Positions 25,940 through 34,954 of a DNA stretch of 64,000 nucleotides are shown here, in pieces (position 1 is the stretch's first letter; each line of letters begins with the position of its first letter). Position numbers and translations under genes: made by a program. Below the pieces are notes generated by a model that was given only the letters and a program-made list of their open reading frames with translations, had not been told where the DNA came from and ran no database searches. The DNA lies in contig CAYJBH010000010.1 of the NCBI GenBank assembly GCA_964368625.1, positions 1-64,000 on the forward strand, read 5' to 3'. This DNA comes from CAYJBH01 sp964368625 (lineage in GTDB: Bacteria > Bacillota > Clostridia > Oscillospirales > Ruminococcaceae).

Positions 25940-27253
25940 ATGAGTAAGAGCATGAAACGCATATTAGCATTACTGTTAACCCTTGCATTGTCTTTATCAT
26001 TTGCTTCCTGTATGGGACAGCCTGCCGAGACTGCAGATCCGGAACCAACAACAGAAGATACCGCAGATGCACCGGCTTCACAAGCAGAAGAAGCATCATC
26101 AGAGCCTGTTGAACTTTCAGTTTATGTACCGGGAACCACCGAAATTGATCTTGAAGTTTATACTGAAATTGCAGGATATCTTGCAACAGATTATCCTAAC
26201 GTTACTGTTAACTTCACCCAGATTGGATGGGATGAATACTTCACAAAACTTAACGTTGCTTTCTCCGGCGGTACAGCTCCTGATGTTTATGGTGTTGGCC
26301 TTGGCCAGATCGGACCGGTTTACGCCTCAGGTAGTATGATGTGTATTTCCGACGAACTTCCCGATTGGGATGGATTTAGCGATATATCCGAAGAATCTCT
26401 TTCTCCTGCAATGCAGGATGGCAAGCTTTACGGCTATGCAATGCCAGAAGTTCGCGTTCTTCACTACCGCACCGATCTTTTCGAGGAAGCAGGTTTAACC
26501 GCTCCTCCAACAACCGTTGAAGAGATTCGTGAATATGCTGAAAAGCTTGTTCAAACAGACGACAACGGCAATATCACATTATCAGGCGTTGATATCGGTA
26601 CAGGCGAACAAACATTGTTTTCATCCATGTTAATGTTTGGTGCAGACAAGCTATGGAACGATGATACTACTTCGGCAATGACAGAGCCTGAGGCTCTTGA
26701 AGCTCTGGAATGGTGCCAGGGAATTATGCTAGACGGAATTTCAGATGTTCGACTAATGCATGATGTTCAGGGAACATTATATTCAAACGGTCTTGCTGCA
26801 ATGTCATTTGATGGTAGTAATATTTCTGTTGCAGTAGAAAATCTAGGTGTTGAGAATATGGCTGTTGCACCAATGCCTGGTGACAAATACATGTTAGGCA
26901 CTACATGCTGGTCGATATATGCTGACACAGCTAACAAGGAAGAATCACTTGCTTTCTGGCAGGCAATCACCTCTAAAGAAGGCCAGCTATTAATCGCTGA
27001 AAAGGTTGGATTTGTTCCTACACGTGAATCTGCAAGAGAGGAATACATTGCAATGAACCCCGAGTTTAACGAGGTATTCTTTGAGGCAGCCACAAAGGTA
27101 ACACCATATGGTGCAATGAACGAGCATTTCTTTGACTTTGTAAACAATCTTCGTCCTTTAGTCGATGAGGTTTACGCAGGAAACATGGACCCTCTAGCTG
27201 CAATGACTGCATTTGAAGAGAGTTACACCGAGGCGGTAGCTGCGGCTGAATAA
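25940..27253 (+). CDS. Extracellular sugar-binding lipoprotein (ABC transporter family 1)
   Basis: A 437-residue solute-binding protein for a CUT1 carbohydrate ABC importer. The signal peptide ends at a lipobox-like LSFASC, so the mature protein would be a lipoprotein starting at Cys; an acidic, Pro/Glu/Ala-rich linker follows. The core has the family features (ELSVYVPGT, GTAPDVYGVG, GYAMPEVRVLHYRTDLFEEAG). Both permease genes follow. An intercistronic hairpin after this gene probably keeps it expressed above the permeases. The sugar is unknown; the downstream enzymes suggest a sulfated oligosaccharide. Confidence 0.92.
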   Translation: MSKSMKRILALLLTLALSLSFASCMGQPAETADPEPTTEDTADAPASQAEEASSEPVELSVYVPGTTEIDLEVYTEIAGYLATDYPNVTVNFTQIGWDEYFTKLNVAFSGGTAPDVYGVGLGQIGPVYASGSMMCISDELPDWDGFSDISEESLSPAMQDGKLYGYAMPEVRVLHYRTDLFEEAGLTAPPTTVEEIREYAEKLVQTDDNGNITLSGVDIGTGEQTLFSSMLMFGADKLWNDDTTSAMTEPEALEALEWCQGIMLDGISDVRLMHDVQGTLYSNGLAAMSFDGSNISVAVENLGVENMAVAPMPGDKYMLGTTCWSIYADTANKEESLAFWQAITSKEGQLLIAEKVGFVPTRESAREEYIAMNPEFNEVFFEAATKVTPYGAMNEHFFDFVNNLRPLVDEVYAGNMDPLAAMTAFEESYTEAVAAAE

Positions 27254-27296
27254 CAGTTATAACGCTTTAGCCAAATCGATACAATGGGTTTGACTG

Positions 27297-27332
27297 ATAA
27301 TGGCCGAGGTAATTCCTTGGCCATTATATTTT
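27297..27332 (+). terminator. Intercistronic partial terminator between binding protein and permeases
   Basis: ATAATGGCC (with GAGG) at 27297-27309 pairs with (CCTT)GGCCATTAT at 27315-27327, followed by ATTTT. This attenuating position is common after binding-protein genes, which are needed in excess. Confidence 0.7.
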
Positions 27333-27345
27333 ACAAAGGGGAACT

Positions 27346-28242
27346 ATGAAAAATATTAAAACAAAGAAAAAAGGCCCTCGCGGCGATAATATAGCCTATC
27401 TTTTTATGTTGCCGAACATAATAATCTACGGACTTTTTGTTCTTATCCCTACCGGCTTTACCATTTTTTACAGCTTCACTAATTTCAACCTGTTTGAATG
27501 GGAATTTGTGGGTTTTAGAAACTACACAAGGTTGTTTAGCGATGATTTTTTTGTAAAATCCATTTTTAATACTTTAACCTATGCCGGCGGCACGATCTTT
27601 ATCTCTCTTGCACTAGGCTTAATTCTTGCCACTATATTGAATGAAAAAGTATTAGGCAGAAAGGTTTTCCGCCCACTGTTGTTTCTACCTAATACCATTT
27701 CGGTTATTGCCGCATCAATGGCATGGCTATATATCTATAACAACAATGTGGGTGTTCTTAACTATATCTGTGATGTTTTAGGACTTCCTCAACACAACTG
27801 GCTGCTAGAAGAAGAATACGCAATGCCATCTATTATGGCACTTGGTATATGGGCATCGGTTGGTTATAACATGGTTGTTTTCACCTCAGGCTTACAGGCA
27901 ATTCCGGGTTATCTTTATGAAGCAGCAAAAATTGACGGTGCATCAGCACTAAGACAGTTTTTTAAGATTACCTTTCCCCTGCTTGCGCCTACAACCTTCT
28001 TTCTATTCATCATGGCAGTTATACGTTCCTTCCAGGTATTCGGTCAGGTTTACAATATGACAAATGGCGGACCGATGAATGCCACAACTACCATTGTTCA
28101 CCAGATTTATATTAACGGCTTTGAAGGCTATAAAATGGGGTATGCTTCTGCACAGGCTGTTTTTCTATTAATAATAACTGCACTCGTTACCCTAATTTCA
28201 TTTAAATACGGCAACAGTGGCGGCGACACCGAAATTGTGTAG
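27346..28242 (+). CDS. Sugar ABC transporter permease, MalF-like
   Basis: A 298-residue inner-membrane permease with six spans. It has the cytoplasmic EAA loop that contacts the ATPase (EAAKIDGASALRQFFKITFP, about residues 195-214). The N-terminus is basic, then LFMLPNIIIYGLFVLIPTGF, typical of MalF/UgpA-type proteins. It is paired with the MalG-like gene 27 bases downstream. No ATPase gene is present in the cluster, so a shared MsmX-type ATPase encoded elsewhere is likely. Confidence 0.93.
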   Translation: MKNIKTKKKGPRGDNIAYLFMLPNIIIYGLFVLIPTGFTIFYSFTNFNLFEWEFVGFRNYTRLFSDDFFVKSIFNTLTYAGGTIFISLALGLILATILNEKVLGRKVFRPLLFLPNTISVIAASMAWLYIYNNNVGVLNYICDVLGLPQHNWLLEEEYAMPSIMALGIWASVGYNMVVFTSGLQAIPGYLYEAAKIDGASALRQFFKITFPLLAPTTFFLFIMAVIRSFQVFGQVYNMTNGGPMNATTTIVHQIYINGFEGYKMGYASAQAVFLLIITALVTLISFKYGNSGGDTEIV

Positions 28243-28269
28243 TAATAAAGAGAAGGAGTTGGTACAACC

Positions 28270-29142
28270 ATGAATACTTTATCAAACAAAATAACAAGAT
28301 CAGTGTTGTTTTTCATTATTCTTTGTGTAACCATTATAAGCATGTTGCCTATAATGATAGCGGTTTTTACTGCGTTTAAAGATGAAACTGAACTGGCGAT
28401 TGTTAACTTTAGCATACTTCCAAAGTCGTTAAACTTTGATAACTTTATTGAGGCAATGCAGCGTGGCGACTGGGCGAGATATTTTTTCAACTCAACCCTT
28501 GTAACGGTAATTACCGTTGTGGGTAGCATTATCTTTAACTCCCTTTGCGGATATAGCCTTGCAAGGCTGAATTTTAAGGGACGAAATGCTATATTAATGA
28601 TATTTATGATGGGCATCATGATTCCACCTCAATCATATATCATTCCTCAATTTATTATGCTTCGCAGCATTCCTTTAATGGGGGGAAATGATATTTTTGG
28701 ACTAGGCGGTATTGGTCTTATAAACAGCTATCCCGGACTAATTATCCCCTTTCTATCCGGTTCTTTCGGTGTTTTTATGGCAAGACAGTTCTATATTAGC
28801 TTTCCTAAAGATCTCGATAAAGCTGCAGAAATTGATGGGTGCACTAAATTTCAGATATACTCAAAGATCTTCCTACCACTTTCAGGAACACTTATTGCAA
28901 CCCTTACCATACTAAAATTTGTTGCAACTTGGAACGATTTTTTCTATCCGCTAATTATAACAAACGATAAAGATATGTATACTGTTCAACTTGGTTTACA
29001 GGTATTTAGCGGTCTTGGCGGGGTTGAATGGAATGTTCTTATGGCAGCCACTGTGGTTACCATGTTACCTGTTATTATCGTTTTTGCTTTTGCTCAAAAA
29101 TACTTTGTTGCAGGTATAGTAAGCACCGGTATGAAGGCATAA
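28270..29142 (+). CDS. Sugar ABC transporter permease, MalG-like
   Basis: A 290-residue partner permease with six spans and the EAA loop (DKAAEIDGCTKFQIYSKIFL, about 197-216). The ending GIVSTGMKA resembles the usual 'GLTAGAVKG' terminus of MalG-type proteins. A GAGAAGGAG site lies upstream. It is followed 14 bases later by the URO-D-like gene, which makes that protein part of the same transcript. Confidence 0.93.
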   Translation: MNTLSNKITRSVLFFIILCVTIISMLPIMIAVFTAFKDETELAIVNFSILPKSLNFDNFIEAMQRGDWARYFFNSTLVTVITVVGSIIFNSLCGYSLARLNFKGRNAILMIFMMGIMIPPQSYIIPQFIMLRSIPLMGGNDIFGLGGIGLINSYPGLIIPFLSGSFGVFMARQFYISFPKDLDKAAEIDGCTKFQIYSKIFLPLSGTLIATLTILKFVATWNDFFYPLIITNDKDMYTVQLGLQVFSGLGGVEWNVLMAATVVTMLPVIIVFAFAQKYFVAGIVSTGMKA

Positions 29143-29156
29143 CGAAAGGGTGAAAC

Positions 29157-30236
29157 ATGGACACAAAACAGAGAATAAAGGCAGTATTTGATGGCGAAAA
29201 GCCTGATAAACTTCCTTTTTGGCCAAAGATTTCTAAGTCTTATCTTAAACAGCAAACGGGAGGCTTTTCTTCAATGAACATTGAAGAAATTCACGCCCAT
29301 ATAGGTTCTGATTATTTTAGCTTCGACTATTATGATTTTAACGAGATTCTGCCACCAAACATGAGTGTAACAAAACATACTGAAAAGGATGTTAAGGTTA
29401 CCAGATATACCGTAAACGGCCACGCTATGGAGTATCACGAGCTTAATACAGATGCCGTTGATGATGCCCACCCAACAAAATATCCTATAACCTGTGAAGA
29501 GGATATGGAAGCGATGATCGAATTTTTTAGCGCGGTGGAATATGAGGCTGCTACAGAAGTAATAAAGGCACACAACAAATATGTGGCTAAAAACAACGAT
29601 AAGTTTTTTCTCTTTCCAGTAAGACCATCACCCTTAATGGATCTCGTTCAGTATAAAACAGGTATAGAGGAATATTCCTTTCTGAGCTATGATTATCCCG
29701 AATTAATGGAACAGCTTATAGATTCCATGCATAACGCACAGCTAAAATATTATAAAAAGGTTGCAGAGTATACCGATATAGATAGCATTATCTCAATAGA
29801 GAATACCTCAACAACCTTAATTAGCCCACAGCTGTTTAGTAGGTACAGCCGCAAACATTTAACCGAATATAACGAGGTTTTAGCACAGTATGGCAAAAGA
29901 CAGATTTTGCATATGTGTGGCAAGTTAAAGCTTTTGTTGCCCGACCTAGCAGAGATTCCTGCGGCAGCAATGGAGGCATTTACATCACCTACTGTTGGTG
30001 ATACCACGATTCGAGATGGGTTTACAAATCTGCCTAATAAGGTTATAATTGGTGGGTCATGTGCTTCTCTATGGGCTAGCGAAAATCCAACTCTTATAGC
30101 AAATACAATTTTGTCTGACATTGAGAATGCCGGAGGAGTAGATAGGTTAATACTGTCCTCAGGTGGCGAAATCCCCTACACCGCTACGCCAGACATTATT
30201 AAGAAAGTTCGAGAAATAATCCATGGAACACTATAA
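29157..30236 (+). CDS. Uroporphyrinogen decarboxylase-like (MtaA/URO-D superfamily) protein
   Basis: A 359-residue cytoplasmic TIM-barrel protein of the URO-D superfamily. It opens MDTKQRIKAVFDGEKPDKLP, the common start of this family, and has HMCG at 252-255, the His-x-Cys metal site of corrinoid methyltransferases such as MtaA rather than a heme enzyme. No heme genes or corrinoid protein lie nearby. Embedded in a sugar-uptake operon, it may act on a methylated substrate or perform some other sugar-related step. The reaction is unknown. Confidence 0.75.
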   Translation: MDTKQRIKAVFDGEKPDKLPFWPKISKSYLKQQTGGFSSMNIEEIHAHIGSDYFSFDYYDFNEILPPNMSVTKHTEKDVKVTRYTVNGHAMEYHELNTDAVDDAHPTKYPITCEEDMEAMIEFFSAVEYEAATEVIKAHNKYVAKNNDKFFLFPVRPSPLMDLVQYKTGIEEYSFLSYDYPELMEQLIDSMHNAQLKYYKKVAEYTDIDSIISIENTSTTLISPQLFSRYSRKHLTEYNEVLAQYGKRQILHMCGKLKLLLPDLAEIPAAAMEAFTSPTVGDTTIRDGFTNLPNKVIIGGSCASLWASENPTLIANTILSDIENAGGVDRLILSSGGEIPYTATPDIIKKVREIIHGTL

Positions 30237-30254
30237 CACTTAAGGAGAGCTACT

Positions 30255-31706
30255 ATGAAAGCAATAATGTTAATGTTTGATTCCCTTAACCGCCATATGC
30301 TATCATCATATGGTTGCGACTGGACGCATACACCAAACTTTAAGAGACTCTCAGAAAAATCGGTTACCTTCGATAACTGCTATGCTGGCAGTTTGCCCTG
30401 TATGCCGGCTAGACGCGAGCTACATACCGGTAGATATAACTTTTTGCATCGTAGCTGGGGACCTATAGAACCATATGATGACTCTATGCCTGAAATTCTG
30501 CGCGGTAAAGGAATTTATACCCATATGATAAGCGACCACCAGCACTATTGGGAAGACGGAGGTTGCACCTATCATCACCGTTACGACAGTTGGGAATGTG
30601 TTCGCGGCCAGGAAGGTGATCGCTGGAAAGGAATTGTAGGTGAGGTTGAAACCCCTGATCACCACGGCCTCTTTTGGAGGCAGGATGCTGTAAACAGAAG
30701 ATATATTACCTGTGAAGAGGAACAACCGCAGGCAAAGGTTTTTGAGCTTGGATTTGAGTTTTTAGATTGCAATCGCGACAATGACAATTGGTTCTTACAC
30801 CTAGAAACCTTTGATCCTCACGAACCTTTCTACAGCATGCAAAAGTACAAAGATATGTACCCTCACGACTATGACGGTAAACATTTCGATTGGCCACCTT
30901 ACAATAAGGTTACCGAACCCAGAGAGGCGGTTGAGCACTGCCGACTCGAGTATGCTGCACTACTCTCGATGTGTGACGAATATCTTGGCAAGATTTTGGA
31001 TTACATGGATGAGCATGACATGTGGAAGGATACCATGCTTATAATAAATACCGACCACGGATTTTTATTAAGCGAGCATGATCTTTGGGCCAAATGCGTT
31101 CACCCATTCTACAATGAGATAGCACATACCCCGTTTTTCGTATGGGATCCACGTACCGGAGTTGCCGGAGAACGTCGTGAAGCTTTGGTTCAGACAATAG
31201 ATATTGCACCTACTGTTTTGGACTTCTTTAATGTTGAAATACCTAAAGACATGCAGGGTGTTCCTCTTAAACAGGTTATAGATGAGGACAAGCCGGTTCG
31301 TAAGGCTGCATTGTTTGGACTGCATGGTGGCCATGTTAACGTCACTGATGGACGATACGTTTATATGAGAGGTCCAGCTGAGGGAAACAGTCCTTTATAC
31401 AACTACACACAGATGCCTACCCATATGCGCTGCCTATTCAGCTTAGAAGAGATGCGCACCATGTCGATAGCCGATCCGTTTAGCTTTACTAAACAGACGC
31501 CGCTTATGAGAATAAATACTATACCCTCTCCATGGTCATCAGCACTTGATATGTCAACTAAACTTTTCGACCTTTCAACCGATCCAAAACAGGAAACGCT
31601 GATTGATGACGAGGAGATCGAGACAAAAATGTGTAACCTTATGATTGAGCTAATGAAGGAAAACGATGCCCCAATTGAGCAATATGTTAGGCTTGGTTTA
31701 ATCTAA
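30255..31706 (+). CDS. Sulfatase (type I, formylglycine-dependent), cytoplasmic
   Basis: A 483-residue sulfatase. The active-site motif C-M-P-A-R (Cys49-Arg53, in AGSLPCMPARRELHTGR) is where Cys is converted to formylglycine. The metal ligands near the N-terminus (MFDSLNRHMLS) and the later NTDHGFLLSEHDLWAK are present. There is no signal peptide, so the substrate must be imported, consistent with the ABC permeases upstream. Activation needs a maturase (anSME or FGE), which is not in this window. The fairly polar substrate pocket cannot be assigned from sequence. Confidence 0.9.
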   Translation: MKAIMLMFDSLNRHMLSSYGCDWTHTPNFKRLSEKSVTFDNCYAGSLPCMPARRELHTGRYNFLHRSWGPIEPYDDSMPEILRGKGIYTHMISDHQHYWEDGGCTYHHRYDSWECVRGQEGDRWKGIVGEVETPDHHGLFWRQDAVNRRYITCEEEQPQAKVFELGFEFLDCNRDNDNWFLHLETFDPHEPFYSMQKYKDMYPHDYDGKHFDWPPYNKVTEPREAVEHCRLEYAALLSMCDEYLGKILDYMDEHDMWKDTMLIINTDHGFLLSEHDLWAKCVHPFYNEIAHTPFFVWDPRTGVAGERREALVQTIDIAPTVLDFFNVEIPKDMQGVPLKQVIDEDKPVRKAALFGLHGGHVNVTDGRYVYMRGPAEGNSPLYNYTQMPTHMRCLFSLEEMRTMSIADPFSFTKQTPLMRINTIPSPWSSALDMSTKLFDLSTDPKQETLIDDEEIETKMCNLMIELMKENDAPIEQYVRLGLI

Positions 31707-31712
31707 AAAACA

Positions 31713-31737
31713 AAAGGAGCAGGTTCACTGCTCCTTT
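31713..31737 (+). terminator. Hairpin between sulfatase and GH3 genes
   Basis: AAAGGAGCAG (31713-31722) and CTGCTCCTTT (31728-31737) form a perfect 10-bp stem with a 5-base loop and no long T run. It may be a partial terminator or mRNA-stabilising hairpin within the operon. Confidence 0.5.
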
Positions 31738-31783
31738 CAGGCATTAAAAACAAAAAGAATTGATAAACGATTTGGAGATTTTT

Positions 31784-34141
31784 ATGCAGGACATAATTAA
31801 CGAGTTGGTTGCGACAATGACCTTAGAAGAAAAAGCTTCTTTGTGTTCCGGCAAGAACTTTTGGACTACTCAGGATATACAGAGGCTTAATATTGCATCT
31901 GTAATGCTTACCGACGGCCCACATGGATTAAGAAAACAGGATACATCAGCCGACCATTTAGGCCTTAACAAGAGCGTAGCATCAACCTGTTTCCCGCCAG
32001 CCTGCCTTTCAGGTAGCGGTTGGGACATGGAAAATCTTTATGCCCTAGGCCAGGCTATTGCTGAGGAAGCAGCACAGGAAAAGGTTTCTGTTGTTCTTGG
32101 CCCGGGTGTTAACATCAAGCGTTCCCCCATATGCGGAAGAAACTTTGAATATTTTAGTGAAGACCCCTACCTCTCCGGAGAGTGTGGTATTGCTTGGGTT
32201 AAGGGAGTAGAAGAGAAAGGTATCGGCACATCGGTTAAACATTTTACCGCAAACAACCAGGAGGATCGTCGAATGACCGGTAACTCGGTTGTTGATCTTC
32301 GTGCTCTCAGAGAAATATATATGGCCCCTTTTGAAGCAGTAGTGAAAAAAGCAAAACCCGCTACGGTTATGTGTTGTTATAACAAGGTAAATGGTGAGTA
32401 TGGTTGCCAAAACGAATACACCCTAAAAACCTGCCTTCGTGAGGAGTGGGAATTTGAAGGCGCCATTGTTACCGATTGGGGCGCAATGGACGATAGGATA
32501 AAGTCTCTCACCGCAGGGCTTGATCTCGAAATGCCCGGAAAAAACAGCTATAATGATGCCGCTATTGTTTCGGCGGTAAGAAACGGAAGTCTTAACGAAG
32601 AAATTCTTAACAATGCTGTTTGTAATATTTTAAAGTTAACTTTACGTAAACATAATGCGAAGGGTAGCTACAATGTAACTGAGCACAACGAACTAGCTAG
32701 AAGAATAGCTGCAAATTCAATGGTTCTATTACAAAACGAAAGCTCTGCACTACCGATTGATAAATCTTCAAATATTGCACTAATCGGTGAGTTTGCAAAG
32801 ATTGCACGTTATCAGGGCGCCGGAAGCAGTAAGATAAACCCAACAATGTGCGACTGCCTATTTGATGAATTTACAAATCAGGGTGTTACCTTCGAATATT
32901 CAAGAGGATATAACAGGGACATCGACGAGGTTGATAATTCACTTATCAGAGAAGCTGTCGAGCTAGCCAAAAAGTCTAATATAGCTGTAGTTATGGTGGG
33001 TCTGCCAGACGCATACGAGAGTGAAGGTTACGATAGAAAGCACCTTAATATGCCACCAAGCCACAACACACTTGTTGAAGAGGTATCTAAGGTAAACAAG
33101 AATGTTATTGTTGTTATCTATGCCGGCTCACCGGTACTAATCCCTTGGAAAAACAGTGTTAAATCTATCCTTCTTGCTTACCTACCGGGACAGGTTCCGG
33201 GAGGGGCGGTTGCCGACGTATTGTTTGGCAAAGTTAATCCAAGCGGCAAGCTTGCAGAAACATTTCCTCTGTCGCTAGAGGATACCCCTGCATATCATAA
33301 CTTTGCAATAGACAGTGACGACATAGAATATCGAGAAAGTATCTTAGTTGGATACAGATATTACGACTGGGCCGGAAAAGAGGTTTTATATCCTTTTGGC
33401 TTTGGTCTCTCCTACACCGAATTTAGCTATAAGAATATCAATGTTAACTGGGATAAAGATAGCTGTAACGGTGAGATTTGCATAGAGGTTGAAAATATTG
33501 GCGATGTAGATGGCTATGAGATTATCCAGCTATATGTTGGCAAAGAGCAAAGTAATATCATGCGCGCACCAAAAGAGCTTCAAGGATTTAGCAAAATTTT
33601 TATTGAGGCTAAAAAAAGTAAACGAATAACGCTTCCGATAAATTTTGATACCTTTAAAGCTTTTAACGTTGCAGGTAATAAGTTTGCTATCGAAGCAGGA
33701 GAATACAGCCTGTATGTTGCGGCATCAAGCAGAGACATAAGATTTACCGAGACGATTGATGTTGCCGGTGAAGATTTTGCTCCCGGCTATAAATACAGCT
33801 GTGAAGAAGTTATAAAAAACGGAATACTTGATGTAAGTCGCGAAGAGTTTATGAAGGTTTATGGTCAAGAATTGCCATTAACAGAACAGCAGAACAGTTT
33901 GCATATTAACACCAGGCTCTCGGTAGCTCTCAAAACTAAGGGTGGAGAGCAAATGTTTGATGAGTTCGGCAAAAAAATATCAGCAATGTTTTCAGATGGA
34001 AGCGATATGTCGAGGATGATGCTTGCAATGATTAAGGATATGCCCCTGCGTTCGCTAAGCATGCTCGGTGGCGGAGCTCTTGATAAGGGAACGGTTATTA
34101 ATATGATTGAGCAGGCCAATAAGATAAATAATACAAAATAG
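31784..34141 (+). CDS. Glycoside hydrolase family 3 (beta-glucosidase/xylosidase type)
   Basis: A 785-residue intracellular GH3 enzyme. The N-terminal TIM barrel holds the SVMLTDGPHGLRKQ substrate-binding block, KHFTANNQEDRR, and the nucleophile Asp231 in VTDWGAMDDR. The alpha/beta sandwich and a fibronectin-III-like domain (about 580-650) follow. The last 100 residues are an extra helical tail common in clostridial members. The frame opens at TTG 31760, but ATG 31784 follows GGAG at the correct distance. There is no signal peptide. Exact sugar specificity is not readable. Confidence 0.92.
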   Translation: MQDIINELVATMTLEEKASLCSGKNFWTTQDIQRLNIASVMLTDGPHGLRKQDTSADHLGLNKSVASTCFPPACLSGSGWDMENLYALGQAIAEEAAQEKVSVVLGPGVNIKRSPICGRNFEYFSEDPYLSGECGIAWVKGVEEKGIGTSVKHFTANNQEDRRMTGNSVVDLRALREIYMAPFEAVVKKAKPATVMCCYNKVNGEYGCQNEYTLKTCLREEWEFEGAIVTDWGAMDDRIKSLTAGLDLEMPGKNSYNDAAIVSAVRNGSLNEEILNNAVCNILKLTLRKHNAKGSYNVTEHNELARRIAANSMVLLQNESSALPIDKSSNIALIGEFAKIARYQGAGSSKINPTMCDCLFDEFTNQGVTFEYSRGYNRDIDEVDNSLIREAVELAKKSNIAVVMVGLPDAYESEGYDRKHLNMPPSHNTLVEEVSKVNKNVIVVIYAGSPVLIPWKNSVKSILLAYLPGQVPGGAVADVLFGKVNPSGKLAETFPLSLEDTPAYHNFAIDSDDIEYRESILVGYRYYDWAGKEVLYPFGFGLSYTEFSYKNINVNWDKDSCNGEICIEVENIGDVDGYEIIQLYVGKEQSNIMRAPKELQGFSKIFIEAKKSKRITLPINFDTFKAFNVAGNKFAIEAGEYSLYVAASSRDIRFTETIDVAGEDFAPGYKYSCEEVIKNGILDVSREEFMKVYGQELPLTEQQNSLHINTRLSVALKTKGGEQMFDEFGKKISAMFSDGSDMSRMMLAMIKDMPLRSLSMLGGGALDKGTVINMIEQANKINNTK

Positions 34142-34143
34142 AT

Positions 34144-34185
34144 AAAAATAACGGGCTTCTTCTTTTAGGAGAGCCCGTTATTTTT
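34144..34185. terminator. Bidirectional terminator between GH3 and thioesterase-like genes
   Basis: AAAAATAACGGGCT (34144-34157) is perfectly complementary to AGCCCGTTATTTTT (34172-34185). The A run and T run flank the stem on both sides, so it can stop both converging transcripts. Confidence 0.88.
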
Positions 34186-34201
34186 ATACATTTTACTATT
34201 A

Positions 34202-34954
34202 CTATTTTTGCTGAAATACTCCATAGAAAGATATTTTATCGGTGTTATTATTATGCCCACGTATAATGATTCTGTTACCATCAACTGCTCTTTGTGTTGT
34301 AAAACTCTCAAACTGCTTTAGCTCAGACAAAAAGTAAATTTCCATTCGTGAAATATTTTCAAGGTTAGCCTCATCTTCGTTTAAACTATCATAACAGAAA
34401 TCGCCATATCTTGCGTTATTAACGTGTCCTAATCCATCAATATAACTTCTTTGAACGATAAGCTTATCGATATCTGTAAAGTCATATTTCCCTTTAAAGG
34501 TGGGGCGTGCTTCTAATAATATCACCTGTTCAGGTTCCATGATTGCAAATGGTAGCGGCCTTTTTCTATAAATAGTTCGTTCAGCTAGATCAAGGAGGGT
34601 GGAATAGGTTGCACAGTTAAATACAACCTCTCCTGCTTCATTTTTTGCCTGCATCTCTCGCCGGAAAAATATTCCTTTACTCTCGGAATGCCAGGTGGTT
34701 ACAAAAAGCGGCTCAGTTCCACGAACCGGCATTTTAGGTTCTACCGTAAGAGATAGCAAAACCCATGAAAGATCGGTAGCTATAAGTTTTTCAAAGTCAA
34801 GGTCATGCTTTTTAAGGTGTAACCCTACTATGGTATTTATAATAGTTTGAAAACCGGCCGGCTTTAATAAACCACTACTGTTCAAAAGCGAGAATTCCGG
34901 TTCATAACGATAAACGTCATGTATTTCGCTATTCATTGTTGTCTTGTCAGTCAT
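34202..34954 (-). CDS. Acyl-ACP thioesterase-like protein (double hotdog)
   Basis: A 250-residue protein of the acyl-ACP thioesterase family (PF01643 type), which releases fatty acids from acyl carrier protein. Two hotdog halves are seen. The second contains the hallmark QRSYIDGLGHVNNARYGDF (about 166-185). The usual D-x-N-x-H catalytic pattern reads D-G-L-G-H, so Asp and His remain but the Asn is Leu, which leaves activity in doubt. Its ATG overlaps the stop of the DUF4091 gene by four bases, so the two are translationally coupled although no obvious link is known. Confidence 0.75.
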   Translation of the reverse strand: MTDKTTMNSEIHDVYRYEPEFSLLNSSGLLKPAGFQTIINTIVGLHLKKHDLDFEKLIATDLSWVLLSLTVEPKMPVRGTEPLFVTTWHSESKGIFFRREMQAKNEAGEVVFNCATYSTLLDLAERTIYRKRPLPFAIMEPEQVILLEARPTFKGKYDFTDIDKLIVQRSYIDGLGHVNNARYGDFCYDSLNEDEANLENISRMEIYFLSELKQFESFTTQRAVDGNRIIIRGHNNNTDKISFYGVFQQK

